Positions 50,549 to 60,800 of a stretch of 64,000 nt of DNA are shown here, in pieces. The notes under the pieces are model-generated. The model did no database searches and was not told the origin of the DNA. It worked only from the letters and a program-made list of their open reading frames with translations. This DNA is from Mucilaginibacter sp. SG564 (GTDB lineage Bacteria; Bacteroidota; Bacteroidia; Sphingobacteriales; Sphingobacteriaceae), in NCBI RefSeq assembly GCF_013149275.1, contig NZ_JABGNA010000013.1, positions 106,043 through 170,042 on the forward strand. Direction: 5' to 3'. A program made the position numbers and the translations under genes. How positions within the stretch are numbered: position 1 is the stretch's first letter; each line of letters begins with the position of its first letter.

Positions 50549-53029
50549 ATGAAAAACTGCATACTATTGATTTTTATCGTGTTATGTGCTATAAATGCCT
50601 CGGCACAACAATATTTATTATCGGGCCGGATAACCGATCAGCAAAACAACCTGATCCCGTTTTCGTCGGTATATATCAAGAATTCCACTTACGGTACCAC
50701 CTCCAATGAGGATGGGGCCTACCAGTTTAAACTGAGCCCGGGTACCTATCGTGTAATTTACCGGGTGGTGGGTTATAATGAAAAAATTGTCAGCGTAACC
50801 ATAACCGATCATGACGAACGCCTGGACGTGCAGATGCAGGACGAAGTATTTGCCACCAATCGTGTAGCCTCCGTTTATCAAAAAAACCACGATGCCGGCG
50901 ATACCATCATGAAACAGGTGATCAAAAAACGCAAGTATTATATTGAGGAAGCCACATCATACTCTTGCGCTGTTTATATTAAGGGTGTACAACGGTTGCT
51001 GAGCGCGCCAAAATCCTTGTTATCACCGGCGGTGCGGCAAACGCTTGATCTTGATACCAATGGCAGAGGGATCCTTTACCAGTCGGAGTCGTTATCCGAT
51101 CTCAGTTTCCAGAAGCCTAATAAAGTACGGGAGATCTCCATCGCAAAAAAAATGTCGGGGATAAATACGGCATTCAGCTATAATAAAGCGTCGGATCTGC
51201 AGGTGAATTTTTATCAGAATGTATTTGCTATTAATGGATTGAGCACCCGTGGCTTTGTATCGCCGGTAGCCTCGTTCGCGAGTATTTTTTACCGGTATAA
51301 ACTGCTGGGCACTTCGGTAGAGAATGGCCGCACCATTGATAAGATACAGGTGATACCCCGCCGCGGACATGGCCAGTATTTTGAAGGTAATCTGTACATT
51401 GTGGAGGGCGACTGGCGCATATACGCTGCCGATTTATACGTAACCAACCAGAGGAGCAATATCAACCTGATTGATACCTTGCAGATAAAGCAACAATACG
51501 TTGCCGTTACCGACAGCGTTTGGATGCCCGCATCGGTACAGTTTAACTTTAAAGGCAAGGTGTTGGGATTTCGGTTTGGCGGCTATTATAATACCATTTA
51601 CAACAACTATAAAATCAATCCTACCTTCCCCGATAAATTTTTTACCGGCGAAATATTAAAGGTTGATACCACGGCTAATTCAAAAACAGAAGACTACTGG
51701 GCATCGGCACGCCCCGTTCCGTTAACTCAAGAAGAGGCACTTGATATTCAAAAAAAGGATAACATAGCCGCTTTTAAAAAAACCAACCAATATCTGGACA
51801 CCCTGCAGCACCACAAAAATCATATCAATTATCCGGGATACCTGATATTTGGCTATCATGCCAGCAACCGCAGCGAAAAAGACTCGTTATACATATACCC
51901 TTTCATCCAAACATTTTATTACAACACGGTAGAGGGTTTTGGCATCAATGCCAAGGTAAAATATACACACGTTTTAGACAGCTTGAGGGCGTACAGCATA
52001 ACGCCCGATCTGCGGTATGGCTTCTCCAACAAAACACTCAGCGCCAATATGTATGGTGAGTACCGGAACGATCCTTTTCATAATGCCAAGTTCTTTGCTG
52101 GTTTTGGCAGCGATGTGCTCGACCTGAACAACGTAGGTACACGGTCGTTATATTTTAATACCCTGAGTACCCTGCTCAGCGAAAACAACTATGTAAAATA
52201 TTACCGTTCGCACTACGGCATGTTCGGTTACCAGCGCGAAGTACTGAATGGCGTTTTGCTGAACGGCAATCTGAGCTATGCCAGCCGCAGCCAGTTATAT
52301 AATACCGCTTTCGGGAAATTGAAAGACGTGAAGGACCGGGAATTCACCTCCAATAATCCATTAGCCCCGCCGGGAACACCGCCCCAGGATCATTCGGAAT
52401 TATTTCCGGATAACCAGGCGCTTGTTTTCACGGCATCGGCTATTATTACTTTTGATCAGCAGTATGAAACCCGGCCAACCGGCAAATTCAATCTGCCGTC
52501 AAAATACCCAACGCTAACCGTTAACTATCGTAAGGGTATCAAAAACGCGTTCGGCTCGGATGTGGATTATGATTTCGCCTCGGCAGATATTTCGCAAAAT
52601 AACATCCGCGTAGGGCTAACCGGTTTCTCATCATTTAAAGTATCTGCGGGTGGCTTTTTTAACAACAACAAGCTGTACTATATGGATTACAACCACTTTT
52701 TGGGTAACCAGGGTTTAACCTTCGACCCAACCTATGTGGGCAGTTTCCATTTCTTACCATTCTATACCTATAGCACCAACGGAGCATTTCTGGAGGCACA
52801 CTATCAGCATAATTTTGCCGGTTCGATATTTAACCGGATACCCCTGCTGCGGAAACTGAAACTGGAAGAACTGATAGGCGCCAATTACCTCACCACCAAA
52901 GGCAACACCAATTACCGGGAGTTTTACATAGGTGTACAACGCCTCATTTTCAGGGTTGACTATGGTATATCCTACGCCGGTAACCAGAAATATATACAGG
53001 GCTTCAGGATATTTTATGGTATAAGGTAG
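50549..53029 (+). CDS. DUF5686 and carboxypeptidase-like regulatory domain protein (outer membrane)
   Basis: This 826-residue protein has a signal peptide (ending near NASAQ), then an N-terminal carboxypeptidase regulatory-like beta domain (about 22-95; LSGRITDQQNNLIPFSSVYI), and a long C-terminal DUF5686 beta-barrel-like region with many aromatic-rich strands (GFGINAKVKYTHVLDS, FTASAIITFDQQYETRP) ending YFLG-like RIFYGIR. Outer-membrane barrel location is probable. The function is not known. It is a single gene followed by trhO after an inverted-repeat spacer. Confidence 0.85.
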   Translation: MKNCILLIFIVLCAINASAQQYLLSGRITDQQNNLIPFSSVYIKNSTYGTTSNEDGAYQFKLSPGTYRVIYRVVGYNEKIVSVTITDHDERLDVQMQDEVFATNRVASVYQKNHDAGDTIMKQVIKKRKYYIEEATSYSCAVYIKGVQRLLSAPKSLLSPAVRQTLDLDTNGRGILYQSESLSDLSFQKPNKVREISIAKKMSGINTAFSYNKASDLQVNFYQNVFAINGLSTRGFVSPVASFASIFYRYKLLGTSVENGRTIDKIQVIPRRGHGQYFEGNLYIVEGDWRIYAADLYVTNQRSNINLIDTLQIKQQYVAVTDSVWMPASVQFNFKGKVLGFRFGGYYNTIYNNYKINPTFPDKFFTGEILKVDTTANSKTEDYWASARPVPLTQEEALDIQKKDNIAAFKKTNQYLDTLQHHKNHINYPGYLIFGYHASNRSEKDSLYIYPFIQTFYYNTVEGFGINAKVKYTHVLDSLRAYSITPDLRYGFSNKTLSANMYGEYRNDPFHNAKFFAGFGSDVLDLNNVGTRSLYFNTLSTLLSENNYVKYYRSHYGMFGYQREVLNGVLLNGNLSYASRSQLYNTAFGKLKDVKDREFTSNNPLAPPGTPPQDHSELFPDNQALVFTASAIITFDQQYETRPTGKFNLPSKYPTLTVNYRKGIKNAFGSDVDYDFASADISQNNIRVGLTGFSSFKVSAGGFFNNNKLYYMDYNHFLGNQGLTFDPTYVGSFHFLPFYTYSTNGAFLEAHYQHNFAGSIFNRIPLLRKLKLEELIGANYLTTKGNTNYREFYIGVQRLIFRVDYGISYAGNQKYIQGFRIFYGIR

Positions 53030-53042
53030 GGGTTTGGTGAAT

Positions 53043-53128
53043 GGTTGATTGGGTTGATTAAGTGAGTGGTTATATAAAAAGCACCTTATTAATTAATCAA
53101 CTCAATCAACCGCTTAACTTAATCAACA
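53043..53128. repeat. inverted word repeat before trhO
   Basis: GGTTGATTGGGTTGATTAAG words on the left are mirrored by AATCAACTCAATCAACCG and CTTAATCAAC on the right. The element lies between the DUF5686 gene and trhO. Confidence 0.6.
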
Positions 53129-53181
53129 AATTATTATCTTTGCGCCTCATTTAACACCGTTTGCAGCGGTATCAATGGATT

Positions 53182-54144
53182 ATGGCACAATATAATACAC
53201 TACTGTACTATTGTTATTCAACAATAGCTGATGCGGAGCAATTTGCTGCCGATCATTTAAAATTTTGTAAAAGTTTAGGATTAACTGGTCGCATTATTGT
53301 AGCAGCCGAGGGACTTAACGGCACCGTTTCGGGCACTACAGAAGCTTGCAAAACCTATATGGATACCGTACATGCCGACCCGCGTTTTGCCGGTATCGAT
53401 TTTAAGGTGGATGTGGTGAACACCCCCTCCTTTGTAAAAATGCACGTGCGGTATAAATCCGAGATCGTACACTCGGGCCTGCGCGATCCGAATGTGATCA
53501 ACCCGCAGCAGCAAACCGGCAAACACCTGGAACCCAAAGATTTTTTGGCGATGAAGGACCGCGACGATGTGGTAGTGCTTGACGTACGCTCGAACTATGA
53601 GCATTCCTTAGGAAAATTCAAAAACGCGGTAACGCTGGATATCGAAAATTTCAGAGATTTCCCGGAGATGATCAATCAGCTCGCCCAATACAAGGATAAA
53701 AAAATATTAACCTATTGCACCGGCGGCATCAAATGCGAAAAAGCATCGGCCCTGTTACTGCACGAGGGTTTTAAAGATGTTTACCAGCTGCACGGCGGTA
53801 TCATCAAATACGGTAAGGAAGCCGGTGGCGAAGATTTTGAAGGCAAATGTTATGTTTTTGACAACCGCCTTTCTGTTGATGTAAACAGCGTGAACCCGGT
53901 AGTGATATCTACCTGCCGCAATTGTGGCAAGGTTACGCCCAAAATGATCAACTGCGCCAACCCCGAATGCAATGAGCATTTTACCCAATGCGATGAATGC
54001 GGCACCAAATTAGAAGGCTGCTGCAGCGATGCCTGCCAAAGCCATCCCCGCAAAAGGGAGTATGATGGTACAGGCTATTATGTAAAAGTACCGCAGCCTG
54101 TAAACGTGCAGAAAAAAGGAAAGATACAGTTGGCTGGCGAATAG
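53182..54144 (+). CDS. trhO: tRNA uridine(34) hydroxylase (rhodanese-type, TrhO/YceA family)
   Basis: This protein of about 320 residues catalyses oxygen-dependent hydroxylation of uridine 34 in certain tRNAs. It has an N-terminal acylphosphatase-like domain (YCYSTIADAEQF, GLTGRIIVAAEGLNGTVSG) and a rhodanese domain with the Cys loop YCTGGIKCEKAS (Cys179, Cys185). The C-terminus is a Cys-rich tail (CRNCGKVTP, CANPECNEHF, CDECGTKL) that probably binds zinc. I start at the ATG at 53182; the TTG-initiated extension of seven residues is not needed. It is a single gene after the DUF5686 protein. Confidence 0.92.
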   Translation: MAQYNTLLYYCYSTIADAEQFAADHLKFCKSLGLTGRIIVAAEGLNGTVSGTTEACKTYMDTVHADPRFAGIDFKVDVVNTPSFVKMHVRYKSEIVHSGLRDPNVINPQQQTGKHLEPKDFLAMKDRDDVVVLDVRSNYEHSLGKFKNAVTLDIENFRDFPEMINQLAQYKDKKILTYCTGGIKCEKASALLLHEGFKDVYQLHGGIIKYGKEAGGEDFEGKCYVFDNRLSVDVNSVNPVVISTCRNCGKVTPKMINCANPECNEHFTQCDECGTKLEGCCSDACQSHPRKREYDGTGYYVKVPQPVNVQKKGKIQLAGE

Positions 54145-54176
54145 ACTCCCCCGGTTTTTGCCTCGCTTTTTATCTA

Positions 54177-54269
54177 CACGTCATTGCGAGGAGGAACGAC
54201 GTGGCAATCCCCGATAGGCAGAGCGTCTCTGTAAGTCGGGGATTGCCACGCTGCGCTCGCAATGACGTG
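54177..54269. repeat. long inverted repeat, GTCATTGCGAG family, copy 2
   Basis: CACGTCATTGCGAG on the left and CTCGCAATGACGTG on the right bound an element whose inner arms (GTGGCAATCCCC / GGGGATTGCCAC) match those of the element at 7487-7572. The centres differ. Confidence 0.85.
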
Positions 54270-54296
54270 TAAGATGGACAGAGTACACCCCTAAAC

Positions 54297-54329
54297 AAAG
54301 AACCCCGGTGATGCTCACCGGGGTTCTTT
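54297..54329. terminator. bidirectional terminator between trhO and the small Lys-rich gene
   Basis: The stem AAAGAACCCCGGTGA / TCACCGGGGTTCTTT (15 pairs) has a three-base loop and T/A flanks on both sides. It lies between convergent genes and is the strongest hairpin of the window. Confidence 0.85.
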
Positions 54330-54334
54330 GTTTA

Positions 54335-54538
54335 TTAAGCTTTTTTCTTAGCCGGGGCCGCTGCCGGTTTGGCGGCTTTATAGCGCTTATCGGGCGTTCC
54401 GTCTTTCTTTAATTTTACTTTGTTGGCTTTGTATCTTTTATCGGCAGTACCGTCTTTTTTGGTTTGTGGTAACGCATAGCTGCTAACGGCGCCAAAGCTC
54501 ATTACAGCGAGCATCAGCATGGTAAATAGTTTCTTCAT
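54335..54538 (-). CDS. small secreted lysine-rich protein with a duplicated motif
   Basis: This 67-residue protein has a signal peptide (MKKLFTMLMLAVMSFGAVSSYA) and then a highly basic tail that twice carries the motif KKDGTxDKRYKA (about residues 27-38 and 44-55), ending in AAAPAKKKA. I start at the Met of MKKLF (54538); the longer upstream frame is not protein-like. Similar short basic exported proteins occur in Sphingobacteriaceae, but I know no function. Charge and repeats suggest binding to an acidic polymer such as nucleic acid, lipopolysaccharide or exopolysaccharide; that is inference. Confidence 0.75.
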   Translation of the reverse strand: MKKLFTMLMLAVMSFGAVSSYALPQTKKDGTADKRYKANKVKLKKDGTPDKRYKAAKPAAAPAKKKA

Positions 54539-54710
54539 GTTTGATAGTTTATCTTTGTTTAAATGCAAGCTAAGCAAATAGCTTAGCATCTGCAATAGCC
54601 ATTTTATGCTTGTTGTAATTACAATTATATAGCGGCTATTGTTTTTTATCCGGCGCTCAAACTGTATTTTCGTACAACTGATCACATTTGGGTATCTGTT
54701 ATAAAGCACT

Positions 54711-57602
54711 ATGCGTAAAGCTGTTTGGATTGGTTTATACCTGTTTTTTACTACAATTTTTTATTCCGGCGCGGTTGATATCAAGAGCATAGGTGTACCT
54801 TATGTGCAAAATTATACCAAAAACATATACCAGTCGGGCAATCAAAACTGGTCAGTCACGCGCGACGAGCAGGGTATTATGTACTTTGGCAATGCCGAGG
54901 GCCTCCTAAGTTTCGATGGCAAATACTGGCAGCAGCACCACATGCCTAATGATCTGGTTGTACGCTCCGTTCTGGCCGATGGCAAAGGCAAAATATATAC
55001 CGGCGCCTTTGGCGAATTTGGCTATTGGCAGGATGATAACAAGGGCTTCTTAAAATATACCTCACTGATCAGTCTCGTGCCCTCAAAATACCGGCCCATT
55101 AACGAGGAGATCTGGAAAATATACATCGATGGCGACAGGGTGCTGTTTCAATCGTTCGGCGCCATATTTATTTATGCCAAAGGCAGTATTACTGTTGTTA
55201 AAGCATCCAAACCCTACCTGTTCCTGTTGCAGGCAGGTAAACGCTTTTTTGTAGAGCAGGTATCGGCGGGTTTGTTTGAGTTGAAGGGCAACCGGCTTGA
55301 GTATGTGCAGGGCAGCAATATTTTGGGCACCAGCGGGGTGTTGTCGATCCTCCCGTTCCAGAACAATAAATATATTATAGGTACCGCGCAAAATGGTTTG
55401 TTTATTTATGACGGCATCCATATAACCCCCTGGGCCAACCAGGCAAACGACTTTTTAAAAACCTATCAGCTCAATAACGGGGCCATTATCCCGGGTAAAT
55501 ATTTTGCTTATGGCACCATCCTCAACGGTATTGTAATTGTTGATACCGCCGGGCATGTAGTACAGCACATCAATAAAGCCAGCGGCCTGCAAAATAATAC
55601 CGTTTTAAGTTTATATACCGATAGCGAACAAAACCTGTGGGCGGGGCTTGATAACGGTATAGACCGTATTGAAGTAAACTCGCCGCTATATTTTTACTTT
55701 GATAAAACCGGCAGGTTCGGAACGGTTTATGCCAGTATTATTTTTAACAACAAAATATATCTGGGCACCAACCAGGGCCTTTTTTACAGCGACTGGATAG
55801 CCGATAACAACCAGCTTTTTCAATCATTTGATTTTAAGCTGATACCGGGCTCACAGGGGCAGGTTTGGGACCTTTCCTTACAGGATGGGCGGCTGCTTTG
55901 CGGCCATAATAATGGCACCTACCAGGTAAATGGTAATACCATTACCAAAATCTCGACAATGACCGGGGGCTGGACCATCAAAAAGCTTAACAACAACCTG
56001 CTGATACAAGGCATTTACAACGGCCTGGCGGTGTATAAAAAAGACGCGGCCGGTAACTGGGTATTTAGTCATAAGGTAGAAAATTTTGGTGAGCCCTCGC
56101 GCTTTATTGAACAGGACAGCAAAGGGCAAATATGGGTGAGCCACGCCTATAAGGGCATTTATAAACTCACGCTGAGCAGCGATCTAAAAAAGGTAACCTC
56201 CAGCGTATATTATGACCGCAAATACGGCCTGCCCGGCAGCTATAACGTTAATGTGTTTGACCTGGACAACCACGTGGTATTCTCGTCCGACTCTGGTTTT
56301 TATATTTATGACGATATCACCGACCGCTTTTTTAAATACACCCAGCTCAATAAAAAATTGGGCACATTCGCATCATCGGGTAAGATCATCAAAGCGCTGG
56401 GTAAACGGTATTGGTTTATCAATCACGGGCGCGTAGCGCTGGCCGACTTTTCGGTACCCGGCAAAACCAGTATCGATACCAACAGATTCACGGTTCTCAA
56501 CGGGCAAATGGTACAGCATTATGAAACCATTAACCGCATCAATAATTTAACTTACCTCATCAGTATCGACGATGGTTTTGTGATCCTGAACGATGGCGAC
56601 GCGCTGTTGCCCAGCTCGGTAAAAATTCCACCGGTGCTGATACGCCGCATTGAAAATGTAACCGATAAGGTTTACGTGATCAGCGATATGAACAGCCCCA
56701 ATAACACTATCGAGATCCCTTACGCGCAAAACAATATCCGTATCGCCTATTCATTACCTTATTACAAACAGGCCAAGGTGAAGTTTCAATATTACCTGGA
56801 GGGATACTCCCGGCAATGGTCTGACTGGACGTCGCAAAGCCAGAAAGAATTTACCAATCTTAACCAGGGTACTTATCATTTTAAAGTGAGGGCCAAAATC
56901 AATGATCAAAATATATCGGCCATTACTACGCTAACCTTTACGGTGCTTGCTCCCTGGTATGCCAGCAAACTGGCTATCGTTTTTTATGTGCTGCTGCTCA
57001 TTTTGGCCTATTACCTCATAAGATATTATTACCGCCTCAAATTAAAACGCCACCAGCTGCATATACAGGAGAAACTGCAAAAAGAGAAAGAAGAATTTTT
57101 AAAACAGGAGGCTATTGCCAACGAACAGCATATCATCAATATTAAAAATGAACAGCTGCAGGCCGACCTTGCCGGTAAAAGCCGCGAGCTGGCCAACTCG
57201 GCCATGAACCTGGTTTATAAAAATGAGCTGCTGCAAAAGATCAGCGAAGAAATAGCACACCTTAAAGATAATTCTGGCAAAAAACTGGCCGACGATCAGT
57301 TACGACGCATCCAAAAAGTAATTGACGAGGGCATGAATGATGAGCGCGACTGGAACATATTTGAGAAAAGTTTTAACGAGGCGCATGAAAACTTTTTCAA
57401 AAAACTCAAGTCCGGCCACCCGGACCTGGTGCCGAATGACCTTAAATTATGCGCTTACCTGCGCATGAACATGAGCAGTAAAGAAATGGCATCACTCCTG
57501 AATATCTCTCTGCGCGGTGTCGAGATAAGGCGTTACCGGCTGCGTAAAAAGCTCAATCTGGAGCATGATAAAAACCTTACGGAGTTTCTGATCGAGCTAT
57601 AA
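54711..57602 (+). CDS. membrane-bound beta-propeller regulator with LuxR-type HTH
   Basis: This 963-residue one-component regulator has a signal/anchor at the N-terminus and repeated propeller blades of the two-component-regulator type (WSVTRDEQGIMYFGNAEGLLSFDG, SLYTDSEQNLWAGLDNGIDRI). Then come a Y_Y_Y domain (KVKFQYYLEGYSRQWSDW), a membrane helix around residue 755 (LAIVFYVLLLILAYYLIRYYY), a coiled coil, and a C-terminal helix-turn-helix of the LuxR type (SSKEMASLLNISLRGVEIRRYRLRKKL). There is no kinase domain, so it resembles a hybrid sensor reduced to sensor plus DNA binding. It lies just upstream of the second SusC/SusD pair and probably senses the glycan. Confidence 0.9.
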   Translation: MRKAVWIGLYLFFTTIFYSGAVDIKSIGVPYVQNYTKNIYQSGNQNWSVTRDEQGIMYFGNAEGLLSFDGKYWQQHHMPNDLVVRSVLADGKGKIYTGAFGEFGYWQDDNKGFLKYTSLISLVPSKYRPINEEIWKIYIDGDRVLFQSFGAIFIYAKGSITVVKASKPYLFLLQAGKRFFVEQVSAGLFELKGNRLEYVQGSNILGTSGVLSILPFQNNKYIIGTAQNGLFIYDGIHITPWANQANDFLKTYQLNNGAIIPGKYFAYGTILNGIVIVDTAGHVVQHINKASGLQNNTVLSLYTDSEQNLWAGLDNGIDRIEVNSPLYFYFDKTGRFGTVYASIIFNNKIYLGTNQGLFYSDWIADNNQLFQSFDFKLIPGSQGQVWDLSLQDGRLLCGHNNGTYQVNGNTITKISTMTGGWTIKKLNNNLLIQGIYNGLAVYKKDAAGNWVFSHKVENFGEPSRFIEQDSKGQIWVSHAYKGIYKLTLSSDLKKVTSSVYYDRKYGLPGSYNVNVFDLDNHVVFSSDSGFYIYDDITDRFFKYTQLNKKLGTFASSGKIIKALGKRYWFINHGRVALADFSVPGKTSIDTNRFTVLNGQMVQHYETINRINNLTYLISIDDGFVILNDGDALLPSSVKIPPVLIRRIENVTDKVYVISDMNSPNNTIEIPYAQNNIRIAYSLPYYKQAKVKFQYYLEGYSRQWSDWTSQSQKEFTNLNQGTYHFKVRAKINDQNISAITTLTFTVLAPWYASKLAIVFYVLLLILAYYLIRYYYRLKLKRHQLHIQEKLQKEKEEFLKQEAIANEQHIINIKNEQLQADLAGKSRELANSAMNLVYKNELLQKISEEIAHLKDNSGKKLADDQLRRIQKVIDEGMNDERDWNIFEKSFNEAHENFFKKLKSGHPDLVPNDLKLCAYLRMNMSSKEMASLLNISLRGVEIRRYRLRKKLNLEHDKNLTEFLIEL

Positions 57603-57686
57603 CACTACATCATTACCTCTCACAACCTTTATAAATGTTTAACAGACAGACTTTAATGTTGTAGTACACACACAATCAATTCACAG

Positions 57687-57715
57687 TTGTTAATAATTTA
57701 ACAATCAGATTGTTA
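57687..57715. promoter_or_regulatory. overlapping inverted repeats upstream of the second SusC gene
   Basis: TTGTTAA-TAAT-TTAACAA (57687-57704) overlaps TAACAATC-A-GATTGTTA (57699-57715), making three alternating TTGTTA half-sites about 150 bases before the SusC start. This is the best candidate in the gap for a regulator-binding site, possibly for the propeller/LuxR protein. Confidence 0.45.
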
Positions 57716-57862
57716 TAAACAAAAACAGCTTCACTTGAGAAAGTGTTTTATGCATGATGTATTAATGTTGAGTTAATTTTTTTGATAAACGGGTAATATC
57801 TCCTGAGTTTTGTAGAACTAATAAACCAATTATTCTATTCTATCATTTTATTATTAACCACT

Positions 57863-60800
57863 ATGAAGAGATTTTTTACTATTTCGGGGTTAATGTTATT
57901 GTTCTTGTTTTCATATGACGCAGCGTTTGCACAAAACGTTGCAGTAAAAGGAAAAATAATCGACAATACCGGTCAGGCCTTGATAGGTGTAACCGTTTCG
58001 GTAAAAGGAACAACAACAGGAACCCAAACAGATGTTAATGGCGCGTTTTCCATTAACGCACCAGCCAATGCAACATTACGATTTACCTATTTGGGATATG
58101 CCACACAGGAAACCCCTGTCAATGGCCAAACCAGTATCAATATTACACTGTTACCCCAAACCAACGAACTGCAGCAAATAGTAGTTATAGGTTATGGTAC
58201 GCAGCGCAAGCTTGATGTTACCGGCTCCATCACCAGTGTTAAAGGTGCAGATGTAGCTAAACAGGCATCGCCAAACGCGGTGAGCGGTTTACAAGGTAAG
58301 ATTGCGGGCGTACAGATCACCAACAATGGTACTCCCGGCAAATCACCGGATATTACCATTCGTGGTTTGGGTACTATTTATGGTAATACCAAACCTCTTT
58401 TTGTGGTTGATGGCGTGTGGTACGATGATATCAGCTTTTTGAATCCACAGGATATCGAAAGCTTCAGCATCCTTAAAGACGCTTCAAGTACAGCTATTTA
58501 TGGCATCAGGGCTGCCAACGGCGTTGTGTTGATCAGCACCAAACGTGGCGCAAAAGGCGCTCCGGTTATCAATTATAATGGCTATGTAGGTGTACAGGCC
58601 GTTACCAACCAGGTAAAAATGGCCAATGGTACCGAATATGCTACCGCTGTAAATGAACTTTCCGCCCTTAACAACGGCAAACCCGTATTTGCCGATCCTG
58701 CAAGCTACGGCACCGGCACCAACTGGTATAATCAGATTCTGCGTAAGGCTTTTATCACCAATCATGAAGTATCTGTAAGTGGTGGTACCGATAAGTATAC
58801 CTACAACTACTCCTTCGGTTACCTTGACCAGGATGGCTTGGTAAAAACCAACAACTACAAACGCTATACCCTGCACTTATCAAACGATTTTAAATTGGGT
58901 AAAGCGGTAAAACTGGGTTATACTGCCAGCGGCCTTTCCAGCACTTCAAGAGATGTTCCTACCTCTATTTTTGGTCAGTTATTTGGTGCGGCGCCAACCC
59001 TGCCCGTACACAAGGCTAATGGCGGCTATGGCGATCCGAATGATTATGGTACAGGCGATGGTAATAATTATAACCCGCAGGCAACTATTGATTTTTACAA
59101 TCAGCGTTCCAAAAATAAACGTGTTACCTACAACGTATACGGCGAAGTGGAGATCCTGAAAAATCTTAAATTCAAATCGAGCTTTGGCGGCGATGTAAGC
59201 CAGACCGAGGTGCGGTCATTTGTACCTATGTACCAGGCTACGGTTAAACAATTCAGCAACAAAACCAACCTGAATGTTGATCATACCGACGTACGTAACT
59301 GGATCTGGGAAAACACCTTAACCTATGATGTTAAAATCAACAACGACCATAAGTTAACCGCCCTGGTAGGTTACAGCTCACTTGAAAATGTAACCAGGCA
59401 AAACGATGCCCAGGCCGATAATGTACCCTTTACTTCAAAAGGCAACCTGCAAACATCTTTCCCCGATACGGCAAAAGTAACTTACCTGGCTACTCCCGGC
59501 AGGCAGATCCGTTCACGCGCGTTATCACAGTTTGCACGTGTTAATTACTCCTACAAAGACAAATATTTGTTAAATGCCTCTATCCGTCGTGATGGTGCAT
59601 CGCAATTTTATGGTGCCCATACCTATGGTTACTTCCCTTCGGTAGGTGCAGGCTGGGTAGTTACCAACGAGGATTTCATGAAAGATCAGCAGGTGTTCAG
59701 TAACCTGAAACTACGCGGAAGCTGGGGTAAGGTAGGTAACTCTGTAGTACCTATTAACCCAACCGTTCAGGTTATAGCAACAGATCCTTACCTGACAGCC
59801 ATATTCGGTAATCCACAGGTGGCTTATCCGGGTGCAAGCATCAACAGTATTGTACCTCCATCCATCGTATGGGAAAAAACGGTATCATCTGATTTTGGTA
59901 TAGAAGGAGGTCTGTTCTCCAACAAATTAACCTTTGAGGCCGATTATTATAACCGCGAAACGCAGGATGCAATCTTCGCTATACCGGTAGCAGGATCTTT
60001 GGGTACCAACAACAGCTCTATCATTGGCAACCAGGCCAGCATCCGTAACCGGGGCTTTGAATTTTTAGTAAGCTGGAAAGATCAGGCATCAAAAGACTTC
60101 TCCTACAGCATCAGCGCCAATCTGGGTATCAACACCAACAAAGTACTTAACGTAATAACCGGAAACAACCCGATTTATGATGGCGGTGCCGGTATTGCCA
60201 ACGGTGCATTTGCAACACGTACGGTTGTTGGTCAGCCTATAGGGCAGTTTTATGGCTATAAAGTAACCGGAATTTTTCAACAAGATCAACCATCAACCGG
60301 TGTAAAACAACCAGGGGCAAAAGGAGGCGATTTTATTTACCAGGATACCAACAACGATGGTATTATTGACAGCCGCGACCGTGTAGCACTGGGTAGCCCG
60401 CTGCCTAAATACAACTATGGCATCAATACCTCCTTCACCTATAAAAACTTCGATCTGGCTATTGATTTCCAGGGTGTAACAGGTGTAAGCGTGTACAACG
60501 CCAATTTGGCCTACCGCTTTGGTAACGAGAACTTCACGCAGGATTTTTATGACCACCGCTGGCATGGCGCAGGCACTTCAACCACTTACCCTTCTGTTAA
60601 TATTGGCAAAAACTCCAACGCGGCACCAAATTCATTTTATGTAGAAAGCGGGGCATATTTCAGGGTACGGAACGCGCAGTTAGGTTATACTTTACCGGCC
60701 AGTTTGCTCAGCAAATGGAAAATATCAAAAATAAGGGTATTTGCAAACGCTCAAAACCCAATCAACATTTTTGGCTATAAAGGCTTCTCGCCCGAGATTG

